From Bacteroidota bacterium (GTDB taxonomy: Bacteria > Bacteroidota > Bacteroidia > Bacteroidales > Tenuifilaceae), in NCBI GenBank assembly GCA_029560875.1, contig JAKQKB010000047.1:1-64000 (forward strand): a DNA stretch of 64,000 nt. Reading direction: 5' to 3'. The translations under genes and the position numbers were made by a program. Under the pieces are notes generated by a model. The model saw only the letters and a list, made by a program, of their open reading frames with translations. It had not been told where the DNA came from and searched no databases. Every line of letters starts with the position of its first letter. The stretch's first letter is position 1. Shown piece by piece: positions 26,728-35,724 of the stretch.

Positions 26728-27099
26728 ATGATGGACGGATTTGAAAACCTTGACGATTTTGAGAAAGCGGACAAAGAGGATATTTTCTCGAAAGTGATTC
26801 GTGCTGGTAAAAGAACTTACTTTTTCGATGTAAAATCGACCCGTAACAGCGATTTCTACCTTACTATTACCGAAAGTAAGAAACGTATGGGTAAGGATGG
26901 TAAGATGTACTACGAAAAGCATAAAATCTTCTTGTACAAGGAGGATTTTGAGAAATTCCTAGAGGGATTGAACGAAGTTGTAGATTACATCAAAACAAAC
27001 CAAGAGGTTATTCCCCGTAGCGAGATGGTTGAGCATGAAGAGTTAGAGATGGCTACAACAGAGTTCTCGAGCGTAACTTTTGAGGACCTTGAAAAATAG
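26728..27099 (+). CDS. DUF3276 Pur-alpha-like nucleic-acid-binding protein
   Basis: 123 aa. The central repeat KVIRAGKRTYFFDVKSTRNSDFYLTITESKKR...HKIFLYKEDFEKFLEGL is the PUR fold of the Bacteroidota DUF3276 family, related to Borrelia BpuR. These small proteins bind single-stranded DNA or RNA. Acidic ends on both sides. Start may be either of two adjacent ATG codons. Own promoter and strong terminator: monocistronic. Confidence 0.9.
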   Translation: MMDGFENLDDFEKADKEDIFSKVIRAGKRTYFFDVKSTRNSDFYLTITESKKRMGKDGKMYYEKHKIFLYKEDFEKFLEGLNEVVDYIKTNQEVIPRSEMVEHEELEMATTEFSSVTFEDLEK

Positions 27100-27105
27100 A
27101 TAAAA

Positions 27106-27134
27106 CTAAAAACCGGCAACTGCCGGTTTTTTTT
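27106..27134. terminator. Terminator after the DUF3276 gene
   Basis: AAACCGGC pairs with GCCGGTTT over a 4-base loop, followed by a T8 run. It lies between convergent genes and abuts the stop of the next one. Confidence 0.88.
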
Positions 27135-27873
27135 ATTGCTCATCGAAATTCATTCCGTCAATTGGTTCATGATTCAGAACCTTTATAATTTCATTCTCCG
27201 ACAGAGTTTTAACATTGGTTACAATGTAGCCATCGTTTAAAGAACATCCGAGGGTTAAACACTCGTCAATAACCGCATTTATAGGCTCATTAACAGCAAT
27301 GTTCATTGGAATTAATGCAGTAACACAAATAAAATCGCCAGTAATCTCAGTAATCTCAACATCCGACGAATAGCGAGGAAACAGGAAATTTACCTCATCC
27401 ACAACTAGTTGCTTTTGCTCTTGGCTTAACCAATCGGAATTGGGGACAAATACAATAAAGTACCTTAACTTACCACTCTTCCCTCCTAGCCCAGTACTTA
27501 TAAAAACACCATCTTCCTCCGAAAGCGATGATACCATATGAAATCGGCTCTCGTTTAACGCCATAAGAGCCCAATCCTTCAAATCTGGCGATGCAATTGA
27601 TGCATACTGCTCTATCAATCTATAATTCTCAACATTATCGGTGCCTGCCAAACGGATTAAATACTCTTTCGCCTCATCGATGGTAAGTTTATTGCTCAAC
27701 AAATCATCAGAATTGTAATCCTTTGATACTTCACTCCCACGCACTTTAGATACCATTTTGTAGTACTCCATTTGCACGTCAATGCTAATGGAATCTTCTA
27801 GTATCCTCATACTTTCAGGCGATTCGCCCAGAATACTTTTTATATGATTAAACAACTCGTCCGGATTATCCAT
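27133..27873 (-). CDS. Uncharacterised cytosolic protein
   Basis: 246 aa from the ATG at 27873 (MDNPDELF). An upstream in-frame extension to 27948 adds a Cys-rich, unlike segment and is less likely; an ATG at 27888 is also possible. No signal peptide or membrane segment. The protein is acidic, with a helical N-terminal half and a C-terminal alpha/beta half containing GVFISTGLGGKSGKLRYFIVFVP and ITGDFICVTALIPMN. I do not recognise the family. It lies between DUF3276 and FeoAB, with no operon partner. Confidence 0.7.
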   Translation of the reverse strand: MDNPDELFNHIKSILGESPESMRILEDSISIDVQMEYYKMVSKVRGSEVSKDYNSDDLLSNKLTIDEAKEYLIRLAGTDNVENYRLIEQYASIASPDLKDWALMALNESRFHMVSSLSEEDGVFISTGLGGKSGKLRYFIVFVPNSDWLSQEQKQLVVDEVNFLFPRYSSDVEITEITGDFICVTALIPMNIAVNEPINAVIDECLTLGCSLNDGYIVTNVKTLSENEIIKVLNHEPIDGMNFDEQ

Positions 27874-28030
27874 ATTGTTTAAAAGCATTAGTCTACAATA
27901 GATGACAAATATTAGATTATTTTTGCAAAGTTGGCAATGCTGGTTCAAAGAATGTTTTAAACATTTCTGGCTAAATTGAGTTAATTGTGTATTATAAATT
28001 TTTCAGGTTCAGTTAACCTTTATCTTTTTA

Positions 28031-30544
28031 ATGTTACTATCAGATTTACAAAACGGCGAGTATGGAATAATTTCGAAAGTGATGGGGCGCGGAGCATTCC
28101 GCAAACGTATCACCGAAATGGGATTTGTCAAAGGCAAAAAGGTTGTAGTAATTAAAAATGCTCCCCTTAAAGACCCTATTGAGTACTCTATAATGGGTTA
28201 CGAAATATCGTTGCGCAGAAATGAGGCGGCCCTAATTGAAATTGTTACCCCAGAAGAGGCCAAGAAACTTGTCGCTGAGCAAAGCGGCGAATCGCTTACA
28301 AAATTTACCGAACCCGAGATTATTGACACTGGTGTTAAAGTATCGGGTAAAACCATCAATATTGCTCTTGTGGGAAATCCCAATGCAGGAAAAACCACAA
28401 TCTTTAACCATCTATCGGGCTCGCGTGAGCACGTTGGAAATTACAGCGGTGTAACAGTCGATTCAAAGAATGCAAGGTTTAAGTACAAGGGTTATACATT
28501 TAACATCACCGATTTACCAGGAACATACTCGCTTACAGCGTATACCCCTGAGGAAATATTTGTACGTAGATATATCCACGATAACAATCCTGACATTGTA
28601 ATAAACGTAGTTGATTCATCGAACCTAGAGCGTAACCTATACCTTACCACTCAGCTAATTGATATGGATGTTAGGGTGATTGTCGCCCTAAATATGTTTG
28701 ATGAACTGCTTGGCAAAGGCGATAGATTCGATTACACAGAATTAGGTAAAATGTTGGGTATTCCTTTTGTACCTACAGTTGGCTCAAAAGCAAAAGGATT
28801 GGAAAAACTGCTAGATACCACAATCAATGTGTTCGCTGAGAAGGAGAAAACCGTTCGCCACATCCACGTAAATTACGGACAGAATATCGAGGAATCCATA
28901 TCATCAATTCAAAAAGAGGTAAAGAAGAACGTTAGCATCACGGTTAACTATTCGAGTCGTTACTTAACCCTTAAATTGCTCGAGAAAGACCGATACGCCA
29001 ATAAAATACTTAAGGGTGTAGAGAATTACGAGACAATTAAAAGTCTTGCTGATAAGGAAATAGCAAAACTGGAAGGAATTTACAAGGAAGATTCCGAAAC
29101 GCTTATTACCGATGCTAAGTACGGTTTTATTGCTGGCGCACTAAAGGAAACCTACAAGGAGAGTACACAGCAAAAACGACAAACCACAGAGTTGATAGAT
29201 ACCTTCATTACCCACAAACTCTTTGGCTTTCCTATTTTCCTATTTCTTATTTGGCTGACATTCTATACCACATTCACCATTGGACAATACCCAATGGGCT
29301 GGATTGAACAGGGCGTTGAGTTGCTCAGCAACCTAATGAACAACATCCTGACCGATGGTCCACTGAAAGATTTGATAATAAATGGAATTATTAATGGCGT
29401 CGGAAGCGTTATTGTTTTCCTGCCCAACATACTTATACTTTTCTTCTTTATCTCATTGCTCGAGGATACAGGCTATATGGCTCGTGCAGCGTTTATAATG
29501 GATAAACTGATGCATAAGATTGGGCTACACGGAAAATCGTTTATTCCACTTGTAATGGGTTTTGGCTGTAATGTTCCTGCAATAATGGCATCGCGCACCA
29601 TAGAGAACAGGAACAATAGGCTTGTTACAATCCTTATAACTCCATTTATGAGCTGTAGCGCCCGTTTGCCTGTATATATACTAATATTAGGAGCCTTTTT
29701 CCCTGCAAGTGCAGGAAATTTGCTATTCCTGATTTATTTCATTGGAATTTTATTTGCCATTGGAACAGCCTTAATGCTTAAACGCACATTTTTCAAGGCA
29801 GATGATGTGCCTTTTGTTATGGAACTTCCACCCTACCGAATACCCACAATGCGTTCAACCATAATGCATATGTGGCATAAGGGTTCGCAGTACTTACAAA
29901 AAATGGGCGGAATAATACTTGTTGCAGTTATTATTATTTGGGCCTTGGGCTATTTCCCAAGGGATGTTAAGTATACCAAGGACTTTGAAAAGGAGTTATT
30001 GGTCGAAAAGTCCCAACTGCAAAACATTTCTTCGGCATTGGTTGTTGATAGTTTGAAGTTAGATAGTATTGCAAGCAAGATTCATCATCTAGAAATGGAG
30101 ATGGATGCAGAAAGGCAGGCATACTCCTACCTAGGTAGAATTGGAAAATTCATTGAACCTGCAATTGAACCGCTTGGTTTCGATTGGAAAATGGGCGTTA
30201 GCTTGCTTTCAGGTGTTGCAGCAAAGGAAATTGTGGTAAGCACATTAGGCGTTCTTTACCAGGCTGATGAGGAAGCGGATTCTGCCGACTCACTGTCAGA
30301 AAAGTTGAGGAACGAAACACATAAATCGGGCGAATTGAGGGGGCAAAAAACATTCTCACCTTTAATTGCATTGTCGTTCCTTCTTTTTATACTGATTTAC
30401 TTCCCCTGCGTTGCTGTAATATCGGCAATTAAAAACGAGTCTGGTTCTTGGAAATGGGCGCTATTTACCATTGTTTTTACCACAGGACTTGCTTGGATAG
30501 TTGCATTTGCTGTTTATCAGGTTGGAAGTTTGATGGGATTTTAA
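28031..30544 (+). CDS. feoB: FeoA-FeoB fusion ferrous iron transporter
   Basis: 837 aa. Residues 1-75 are a FeoA SH3-like domain (GRGAFRKRITEMGFVKGKKV). After a linker the FeoB G domain starts: GNPNAGKT (115-122), T in NYSGVTVDSK, DLPGTYSL and NVVDSSNLERNL. The membrane part has the two Gate motifs with conserved Cys (GFGCNVPAIMASRTIE and FMSCSARLPVYIL). Moves Fe2+ across the inner membrane, GTP-dependent. FeoAB fusions are typical of Bacteroidota. The small Cys-rich partner follows directly. Confidence 0.95.
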   Translation: MLLSDLQNGEYGIISKVMGRGAFRKRITEMGFVKGKKVVVIKNAPLKDPIEYSIMGYEISLRRNEAALIEIVTPEEAKKLVAEQSGESLTKFTEPEIIDTGVKVSGKTINIALVGNPNAGKTTIFNHLSGSREHVGNYSGVTVDSKNARFKYKGYTFNITDLPGTYSLTAYTPEEIFVRRYIHDNNPDIVINVVDSSNLERNLYLTTQLIDMDVRVIVALNMFDELLGKGDRFDYTELGKMLGIPFVPTVGSKAKGLEKLLDTTINVFAEKEKTVRHIHVNYGQNIEESISSIQKEVKKNVSITVNYSSRYLTLKLLEKDRYANKILKGVENYETIKSLADKEIAKLEGIYKEDSETLITDAKYGFIAGALKETYKESTQQKRQTTELIDTFITHKLFGFPIFLFLIWLTFYTTFTIGQYPMGWIEQGVELLSNLMNNILTDGPLKDLIINGIINGVGSVIVFLPNILILFFFISLLEDTGYMARAAFIMDKLMHKIGLHGKSFIPLVMGFGCNVPAIMASRTIENRNNRLVTILITPFMSCSARLPVYILILGAFFPASAGNLLFLIYFIGILFAIGTALMLKRTFFKADDVPFVMELPPYRIPTMRSTIMHMWHKGSQYLQKMGGIILVAVIIIWALGYFPRDVKYTKDFEKELLVEKSQLQNISSALVVDSLKLDSIASKIHHLEMEMDAERQAYSYLGRIGKFIEPAIEPLGFDWKMGVSLLSGVAAKEIVVSTLGVLYQADEEADSADSLSEKLRNETHKSGELRGQKTFSPLIALSFLLFILIYFPCVAVISAIKNESGSWKWALFTIVFTTGLAWIVAFAVYQVGSLMGF

Positions 30545-30639
30545 GTGGTTATTGAGTTATTAGGCTATTGAGAGAATGAACTAATGGGTGGAGTGTTGAC
30601 GGATAACCCTATAGCAAAACAATAAGTTATTCAATAAAG

Positions 30640-30807
30640 ATGATTCAGGAAATATTAGTTTACATAATACTAACAGTAACCATGGGTTATACATTCTACT
30701 CTATTTACAGAGTTTTTAATCCAAAGTACAAGAGTAGTGGCGGATGCGCAGGGTGCTCAAGTGCTGGCTGCTCTGTTAAAGAGTTAAAAAAGTATCATAA
30801 ATCGTAA
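30640..30807 (+). CDS. FeoB-associated Cys-rich membrane protein
   Basis: 55 aa, short enough to be missed. One membrane helix (ILVYIILTVTMGYTFYSIYRVF) followed by the motif GGCAGCSSAGCSVKELKKY, with three Cys in a short cytosolic tail. This is the pattern of the FeoB-associated Cys-rich family, FeoC-like partners found after feoB in many Bacteroidota. It starts 96 bases after feoB in the same direction. Confidence 0.85.
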   Translation: MIQEILVYIILTVTMGYTFYSIYRVFNPKYKSSGGCAGCSSAGCSVKELKKYHKS

Positions 30808-30853
30808 ACAATTTTGTTTATTTGCCGTTAATAGGTTTGAGCAATATAATGTA

Positions 30854-31327
30854 ATGATGCTAAAAAAGTTCCTAAAAATAGCCGTAGCCTTGCCTCTTGC
30901 AACAATATTGATTGTTGCATCGAGTGGTTTGACTATTTTTCTACATCATTGCGACTGCGAGGGTAAAACCGAAATATCAATTTACAGCGAAGTTGGGTGC
31001 GATATGCACACAACCAATAACGTTCAGCATGGCTGCTGCGACTTCGAGGAGGTTGAAGCAATTAGCAACGAATCTGAAAGTTGTGGCTGTAATAATGAAC
31101 AGGTCTCAATTAAATTGAACGATGTTGTTCCAGTTGTATCAACAAGCATCAGTTTTATTAAGATTCTAGTAGCAGTAGTTGAGCAAAATGTGCATACTGA
31201 AAAACTCATTACCCCCGAAAATTTTCAGAAATTTTACACAGAATCTGATACTCCTCCTCCAACGCTATGGGGGAAAGCATTGCTCATTAGCCTCAATTCA
31301 CTTAAAATATCCGACACACTTTCGTAG
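30854..31327 (+). CDS. HYC_CC_PP-like secreted Cys-rich protein
   Basis: 157 aa. N-terminal hydrophobic segment, then HHCDCEG, GCCDFEE, ESCGCN and a late TPPPTLWG. These correspond to the HYC, CC and PP motifs of a small Bacteroidota family found next to TonB receptors and HMA proteins. The Cys/His pairs suggest metal binding in the periplasm. Start may be at either of two adjacent ATGs. It heads the module with the TonB receptor. Role in copper or zinc handling is inferred. Confidence 0.75.
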   Translation: MMLKKFLKIAVALPLATILIVASSGLTIFLHHCDCEGKTEISIYSEVGCDMHTTNNVQHGCCDFEEVEAISNESESCGCNNEQVSIKLNDVVPVVSTSISFIKILVAVVEQNVHTEKLITPENFQKFYTESDTPPPTLWGKALLISLNSLKISDTLS

Positions 31328-31409
31328 TTATCGAGTCACACACTCGAGTTGATTAGTTATTTCCATTGTTAAATGGAAATAACTTTACTTAATCTCAACT
31401 TATAAAACT

Positions 31410-33644
31410 ATGAAAGCGATTAAATCAATATACATAAAAGGAATAGCCTTGCTCTATACCGTATTGCTACTTACTAGTGCTGGAATTGCTCAGGATATAA
31501 TCCACGGGCATATTTACGGTAAGGACGATAAGGGCAATATATCGCCCTTGGTTGGGGCAAACATAATTTGGTTGGGTAGCACAACAGGAACCTCGGCCGA
31601 TTCCGAAGGACACTTTATGCTACAAACCGTTAAAGGATTCGATAAGATTGTCATCAGCTTTATTGGTTTCAAAACCGATACAGTATTGGTTGATTTTAAA
31701 ACCAAGGTTGTTGAACACACTCTAATACAGGAGAACACCATTGAGGGTGTTACTGTTACCACAACTGTTCCGGGAACTCACCTGCAACGCTTAAATCCAA
31801 TTCAAACTCAGGTTATAACAAACAATGAACTAAAGCGTGCGGCTTGCTGCAACCTTTCTGAGAGCTTTGAGACAAATGCCTCGGTAGATGTATCGTACAG
31901 CGATGCGGTTACAGGTGCCAAGCAAATTCAACTGCTTGGATTAGCAGGAATTTATACTCAAATGCAATTTGAGAATGTACCAACACTTCGAGGACTTGCA
32001 TCGGCATACGGACTTGGATATGTTCCTGGCCCTTGGATGGAATCCATTCAGGTATCGAAAGGAACGGCATCGGTGGCAAATGGCTACGAGAGTATCACTG
32101 GTCAAATCAACATTGAATTTAAAAAGCCCTGGGAGCAGGAAAAGATGCACCTTAACCTTTACGCCAATAATCTTGGTATGACTGAATTCAACGCAAACTA
32201 TGCTGTTGATGTAAACGAAAAGGTATCGACAATGATTCTGGCGCACGGTTCGCATTTAGGGAACAGAATTGACCACAATGAAGATAATTTTCTTGACCAT
32301 CCACTAACCACGCAGTACCATTTATTTAACCGATGGAAGTATCAGGGAGAGAAGTTCGAATCGAACATTGGGGTTAAATTCTTGCAGGAAAAACGCTTGG
32401 CTGGTCAGGTTGATTACGATAGAAGCACCGAGCAAACCGTAGGAAATCCATACGGTATTGATGTTAACACAAACCGATTTGAGGCTTTCAGCAAAACGGG
32501 ATACATATTCGATAGACCGTCAACCAGCTTGGGTTGGATAAACGCATTTACCTACCACGACCAAACATCGAACTATGGACCAAGAGCCTACGATGCCAGA
32601 CAGAACAGCTACCATAGTAACCTGATTTTTATGACATACATTGGAAATACCAATCATACCATAAAATCTGGGGTTAACTTTAACTACGATGGTTACATAG
32701 AAAGCCTGAATGGAGTAAACCTTAATAGATACGAAAGAGTACCAGGTGTTTATGCCGAATACACCTATAAACACCTAGAAATGCTTACACTAATGGCTGG
32801 CTACAGGGTTGACCATCATAGTAAATTCGGCTACTTTACTACCCCCCGATTCCACGCAATGTACAAACCGTGGGAGCAATTAACCTTTAGGGCTAGCGCT
32901 GGCAAAGGGTATCGTTATCCTTCGGCAGTATCGGAGAATAGTAATTTGCTGGCAAGCAACAGGCAGTTTGTTTTTGAGGAAGATGCTAAACTGGAGGAAG
33001 CATGGAATTTTGGCTTAAATATCACCCAGAGGTATAAAATTTGGGGCAAAAATCTCACCATTAGTACTGATTACTACCACACAAACTTTGAGAACCAGTA
33101 TATAGTCGATACCGATAGAGATGCAACATCTGTATACTTTCATAACCTCGAGGGTAAATCGTACTCCAACAGCTACCAGATTGAGATAAACACTCAACCA
33201 GTGAAAGGACTCGATTTAACTATGGCTTACAGGATAAACGATGTAAAAACCACCATTAACGGAGAATTACAGCAAAAGCCTCTGGTCAGCAAAAATAAAG
33301 GTTTAGTTAGCATTAGTTACAAAACACCATTGAAGAAATGGCAGTTCGACTACACTATACAGCTCAATGGTGGCGGTCGATTACCAAGTATGGACGGCTA
33401 TCCTGTTGATGTGCAAATGGGAATGGATTTCCCCTCGTACACCACAATGAACTTTCAGCTAACAAAATTGTTCCGTAAATGGGACTTGTATGTTGGAGTT
33501 GAAAACCTAACCGGTTTTAAACAACATCACCCAATAATATACCCAGAGAATCCTTACAACCAGTACTTTGATGCATCGCAGGTTTGGGGACCTATCACTG
33601 GAGCGAAATACTATGCTGGAATCAGAATTTCAATGTGGAAATAA
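31410..33644 (+). CDS. TonB-dependent receptor, probably for a metal or metal chelate
   Basis: 744 aa. Signal peptide to GIAQ, then a carboxypeptidase-regulatory-like domain (about 30-105: GHIYGKDDKGNISPLVGANI...VISFIGFKT), a plug domain (about 120-235, with RAACCNLSESFETNASVDV and GLASAYGLGYVPGPWMESIQ) and a beta-barrel ending in KYYAGIRISMWK with a terminal aromatic-rich strand. Outer-membrane, energised by TonB-ExbBD. The adjacent Cys-rich protein and two HMA metallochaperones point to copper or another soft metal. The plug's double Cys is notable. Confidence 0.9.
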   Translation: MKAIKSIYIKGIALLYTVLLLTSAGIAQDIIHGHIYGKDDKGNISPLVGANIIWLGSTTGTSADSEGHFMLQTVKGFDKIVISFIGFKTDTVLVDFKTKVVEHTLIQENTIEGVTVTTTVPGTHLQRLNPIQTQVITNNELKRAACCNLSESFETNASVDVSYSDAVTGAKQIQLLGLAGIYTQMQFENVPTLRGLASAYGLGYVPGPWMESIQVSKGTASVANGYESITGQINIEFKKPWEQEKMHLNLYANNLGMTEFNANYAVDVNEKVSTMILAHGSHLGNRIDHNEDNFLDHPLTTQYHLFNRWKYQGEKFESNIGVKFLQEKRLAGQVDYDRSTEQTVGNPYGIDVNTNRFEAFSKTGYIFDRPSTSLGWINAFTYHDQTSNYGPRAYDARQNSYHSNLIFMTYIGNTNHTIKSGVNFNYDGYIESLNGVNLNRYERVPGVYAEYTYKHLEMLTLMAGYRVDHHSKFGYFTTPRFHAMYKPWEQLTFRASAGKGYRYPSAVSENSNLLASNRQFVFEEDAKLEEAWNFGLNITQRYKIWGKNLTISTDYYHTNFENQYIVDTDRDATSVYFHNLEGKSYSNSYQIEINTQPVKGLDLTMAYRINDVKTTINGELQQKPLVSKNKGLVSISYKTPLKKWQFDYTIQLNGGGRLPSMDGYPVDVQMGMDFPSYTTMNFQLTKLFRKWDLYVGVENLTGFKQHHPIIYPENPYNQYFDASQVWGPITGAKYYAGIRISMWK

Positions 33645-33680
33645 TTGATAATTAGTAGTTAATAATTAATAACTTAGCAC

Positions 33681-33887
33681 ATGAAAACCGAAAAATTAAT
33701 TGTAAGCAATATGAAATGCATGGGATGCGCAAATGCAGTTAAAACTGGACTCTCGAGCATCCAAGGCGTTACAAGCGTTGAGGTTGATTTGCCAACCGCA
33801 ACAGTAACCGTTACCTACAACGATGATAGTATTAAAAGCACTATTCTTAAGAAACTGGATATTCTGGGATATCCTGCTAAACAATAA
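33681..33887 (+). CDS. HMA-domain metallochaperone (CopZ-like)
   Basis: 68 aa, a single ferredoxin-like HMA domain. Metal site SNMKCMGCANAVK (MxCxxC). Full CopZ length, no signal, so cytosolic. It follows the TonB receptor by 36 bases. Family binds Cu(I) or other soft metals and passes them to P-type ATPases, none of which is visible here. Confidence 0.93.
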   Translation: MKTEKLIVSNMKCMGCANAVKTGLSSIQGVTSVEVDLPTATVTVTYNDDSIKSTILKKLDILGYPAKQ

Positions 33888-33918
33888 ATAATCATCAAAC
33901 CAAATAAAAATTAATAAA

Positions 33919-34227
33919 ATGAAAAAGTTAATGTTTGTACTTTTGGGTATAGCCTTTATGGTTGCAAATACCACAGAAACCTACGCACAGAAAAAAGTTG
34001 ATAAAACTGTAGTTTACGAGGTTAGTATGCACTGTAAATCGTGCAAGGCAAAAATTGAGCGCGATTTAGCATTTGAGAAAGGTGTAAAGGAAGTAACCGC
34101 ATCGCTCGATGAGAAAATGGTAACAGTAAAATACGACGATGCCAAAACAACCCCCGAGAAAATTGCCGAGGCAATTAAAAAACTAGGCTACGAAGCCAAG
34201 GTGATTGAAGAGAAGAAGAAATCGTAA
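33919..34227 (+). CDS. Secreted HMA-domain metal-binding protein
   Basis: 102 aa. Signal peptide MKKLMFVLLGIAFMVANTTETYAQ, then an HMA domain with SMHCKSCKAKIE (MxCxxC-type) and a Lys-rich tail. Periplasmic counterpart of the upstream cytosolic HMA protein, 31 bases away. Last gene of the metal module, followed by a terminator. Confidence 0.9.
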   Translation: MKKLMFVLLGIAFMVANTTETYAQKKVDKTVVYEVSMHCKSCKAKIERDLAFEKGVKEVTASLDEKMVTVKYDDAKTTPEKIAEAIKKLGYEAKVIEEKKKS

Positions 34228-34231
34228 TATG

Positions 34232-34264
34232 AAACAAGCCCCGCATTTCGGGGCTTGTTTTTTA
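34232..34264. terminator. Terminator between HMA gene and porin-like gene
   Basis: AAACAAGCCCCG pairs with CGGGGCTTGTTT across a 5-base loop, then more T. It separates convergent genes and reaches the stop codon of the porin-like gene. Confidence 0.88.
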
Positions 34265-35305
34265 AAACGTTATCCCAAAACTACCATAAACCATCAACCT
34301 ATCCGCAGGGCTCAGGTTACGCAAATTAACCGAGCATTGCAAATTCTTGATGGGTTGATACTGTAGGCCTGCAATTATTAGATGTGCTTTTTCCAAATTC
34401 AGCGGAAATGAACGGTTTATATAATCGTACCGAACCAACACATCAAATTTAGGATTGATTGTGTATGAACCAAAGGTTGATATTCCATAGTAATCGGAGT
34501 TCTCTCTGTAACCATAGTTTACGACTTTATTATACTCCACTGCAACACGGAACTTGTCGGTTTTAAAGCCCGCAAATGCCGAGAAGGCATACTTATCTTT
34601 GGCTAACTTTGCCGTATCGGATTCTGGAGAATAGTCGGCATAGAGTTTTAATATGAGTCCCTTAACTGGATATATCTCCAGGTTGTTAGAATATAGAAAC
34701 TTTCCGTTTTCATCCTGACTTTTAAATGGACCATCGCCATTGGTTACGGAGATTTGATTCAACAATTTATCGCCATACTTCAAATCGACCTGTGCGCCAA
34801 AATCCGCAGGATTTCCGTAGCGATGCACCTCTTGGTATGTGAAGTAAATGTAACGGTAACCCCAGAACTTATCCTGAGTTGTTAAGTACTGGGTATTCAA
34901 AAGTTGACCAATTCTTAAATCGATAAAATGTGCAGGCGAATACTTAATCTCGGCCATTTTTAGAAACGCCGTGTACTTACTTCCCTCGTTATAGGATACA
35001 TTCATTGGGTCGCCATTCTCATCGGTTACCTTGATTGCATTGGTAGTTCGAGTTACATCATAAATAAGTGTGGCTTTTAACTTATCGGAGAAAGTTGCGG
35101 AATAACCAAACAATGCTGTAGGCATTTCGAAAGCACTCTTGGGCTTATACTCACCTTTAAACGTAGTATAGTACGATGCAAAAATGGTTGCCCAAACTTT
35201 CTGCTTAACCTCAATGGTTTGAGCCTTTGCCAAAGAATCCTGTGCTATAGTTGAGTTAGAGTAAACAAGAATAACTCCTAAAATCAAAGTAAGTATCTTC
35301 TTCAT
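34262..35305 (-). CDS. Outer-membrane beta-barrel (porin-like) protein
   Basis: 347 aa. Signal peptide MKKILTLILGVILVYSNSTIAQ, then alternating amphipathic strands with many aromatic residues and an end in GSFGITF, the usual C-terminal Phe of outer-membrane barrels. Motifs such as AEIKYSPAHFIDLRIGQL resemble OprP-type/phosphate-selective-porin-like families. Substrate unknown. It is convergent with the metal module and stands alone. Confidence 0.75.
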   Translation of the reverse strand: MKKILTLILGVILVYSNSTIAQDSLAKAQTIEVKQKVWATIFASYYTTFKGEYKPKSAFEMPTALFGYSATFSDKLKATLIYDVTRTTNAIKVTDENGDPMNVSYNEGSKYTAFLKMAEIKYSPAHFIDLRIGQLLNTQYLTTQDKFWGYRYIYFTYQEVHRYGNPADFGAQVDLKYGDKLLNQISVTNGDGPFKSQDENGKFLYSNNLEIYPVKGLILKLYADYSPESDTAKLAKDKYAFSAFAGFKTDKFRVAVEYNKVVNYGYRENSDYYGISTFGSYTINPKFDVLVRYDYINRSFPLNLEKAHLIIAGLQYQPIKNLQCSVNLRNLSPADRLMVYGSFGITF

Positions 35306-35402
35306 AATTTGGATTTTTCAAGGTGCGAAAGTATAATCAATTTGGCAATTAGTCAATTTGAAAATGCAAAATCCAATTGTATATTCCACGAACTCACCCC
35401 TG

Positions 35403-35450
35403 CCCCTCTCTTCCTGACTCCGCCAGTTGGCGGATAAACTCAGAGAGGGG
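35403..35450. repeat. Hairpin module HP4, copy near element B
   Basis: Outer stem CCCCTCTCT (35403-35411) pairs with AGAGAGGGG (35442-35450). An inner stem CCGCCA (35420-35425) pairs with TGGCGG (35428-35433). The same two-tier hairpin occurs at 58608-58651, also next to a structured repeat. Confidence 0.75.
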
Positions 35451-35501
35451 TAAGAGCAAATCGCTATAATTAATTACGCAAAATACAACTGCAAAAATAA
35501 C

Positions 35502-35687
35502 AGCCCCAAAGGGGCGCAAGCAATAGCCCCGAGTTTTAACTCGGGGTATTAATGCGAAGCATTTAAAAAGCGATGCAAGTAATGGTGATAGTTTGAAAAG
35601 ATAATGATTGTTTGCATCGCAAAGGATTAATCATTGGTATGAAACGTAAATTTGACGCTTCCAAGTCCTACGGACTTTGGAAGGTCT
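35502..35687 (+). repeat. Structured intergenic repeat, copy B
   Basis: Small GCCCC/GGGGC hairpin (35503-35515), CGCAAGCAATAG, hairpin 1 CCCCGAG/CTCGGGG (35527-35546), AATGC-GAA-GCATT mini-hairpin, stem 2 GCGATGCAA (35570-35578) with TTGCATCGC (35612-35620) and a 33-nt loop, box ATTGGTATGAAA (35633-35644), hairpin 3 CTTCCAAGTCC (35658-35668) with GGAC-T-TTGGAAG (35672-35683). Most complete copy. Lies between two minus-strand genes. Confidence 0.87.
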
Positions 35688-35724
35688 CCAATTAAAAACT
35701 CAAAACAAATAACCGAGCAACCCA

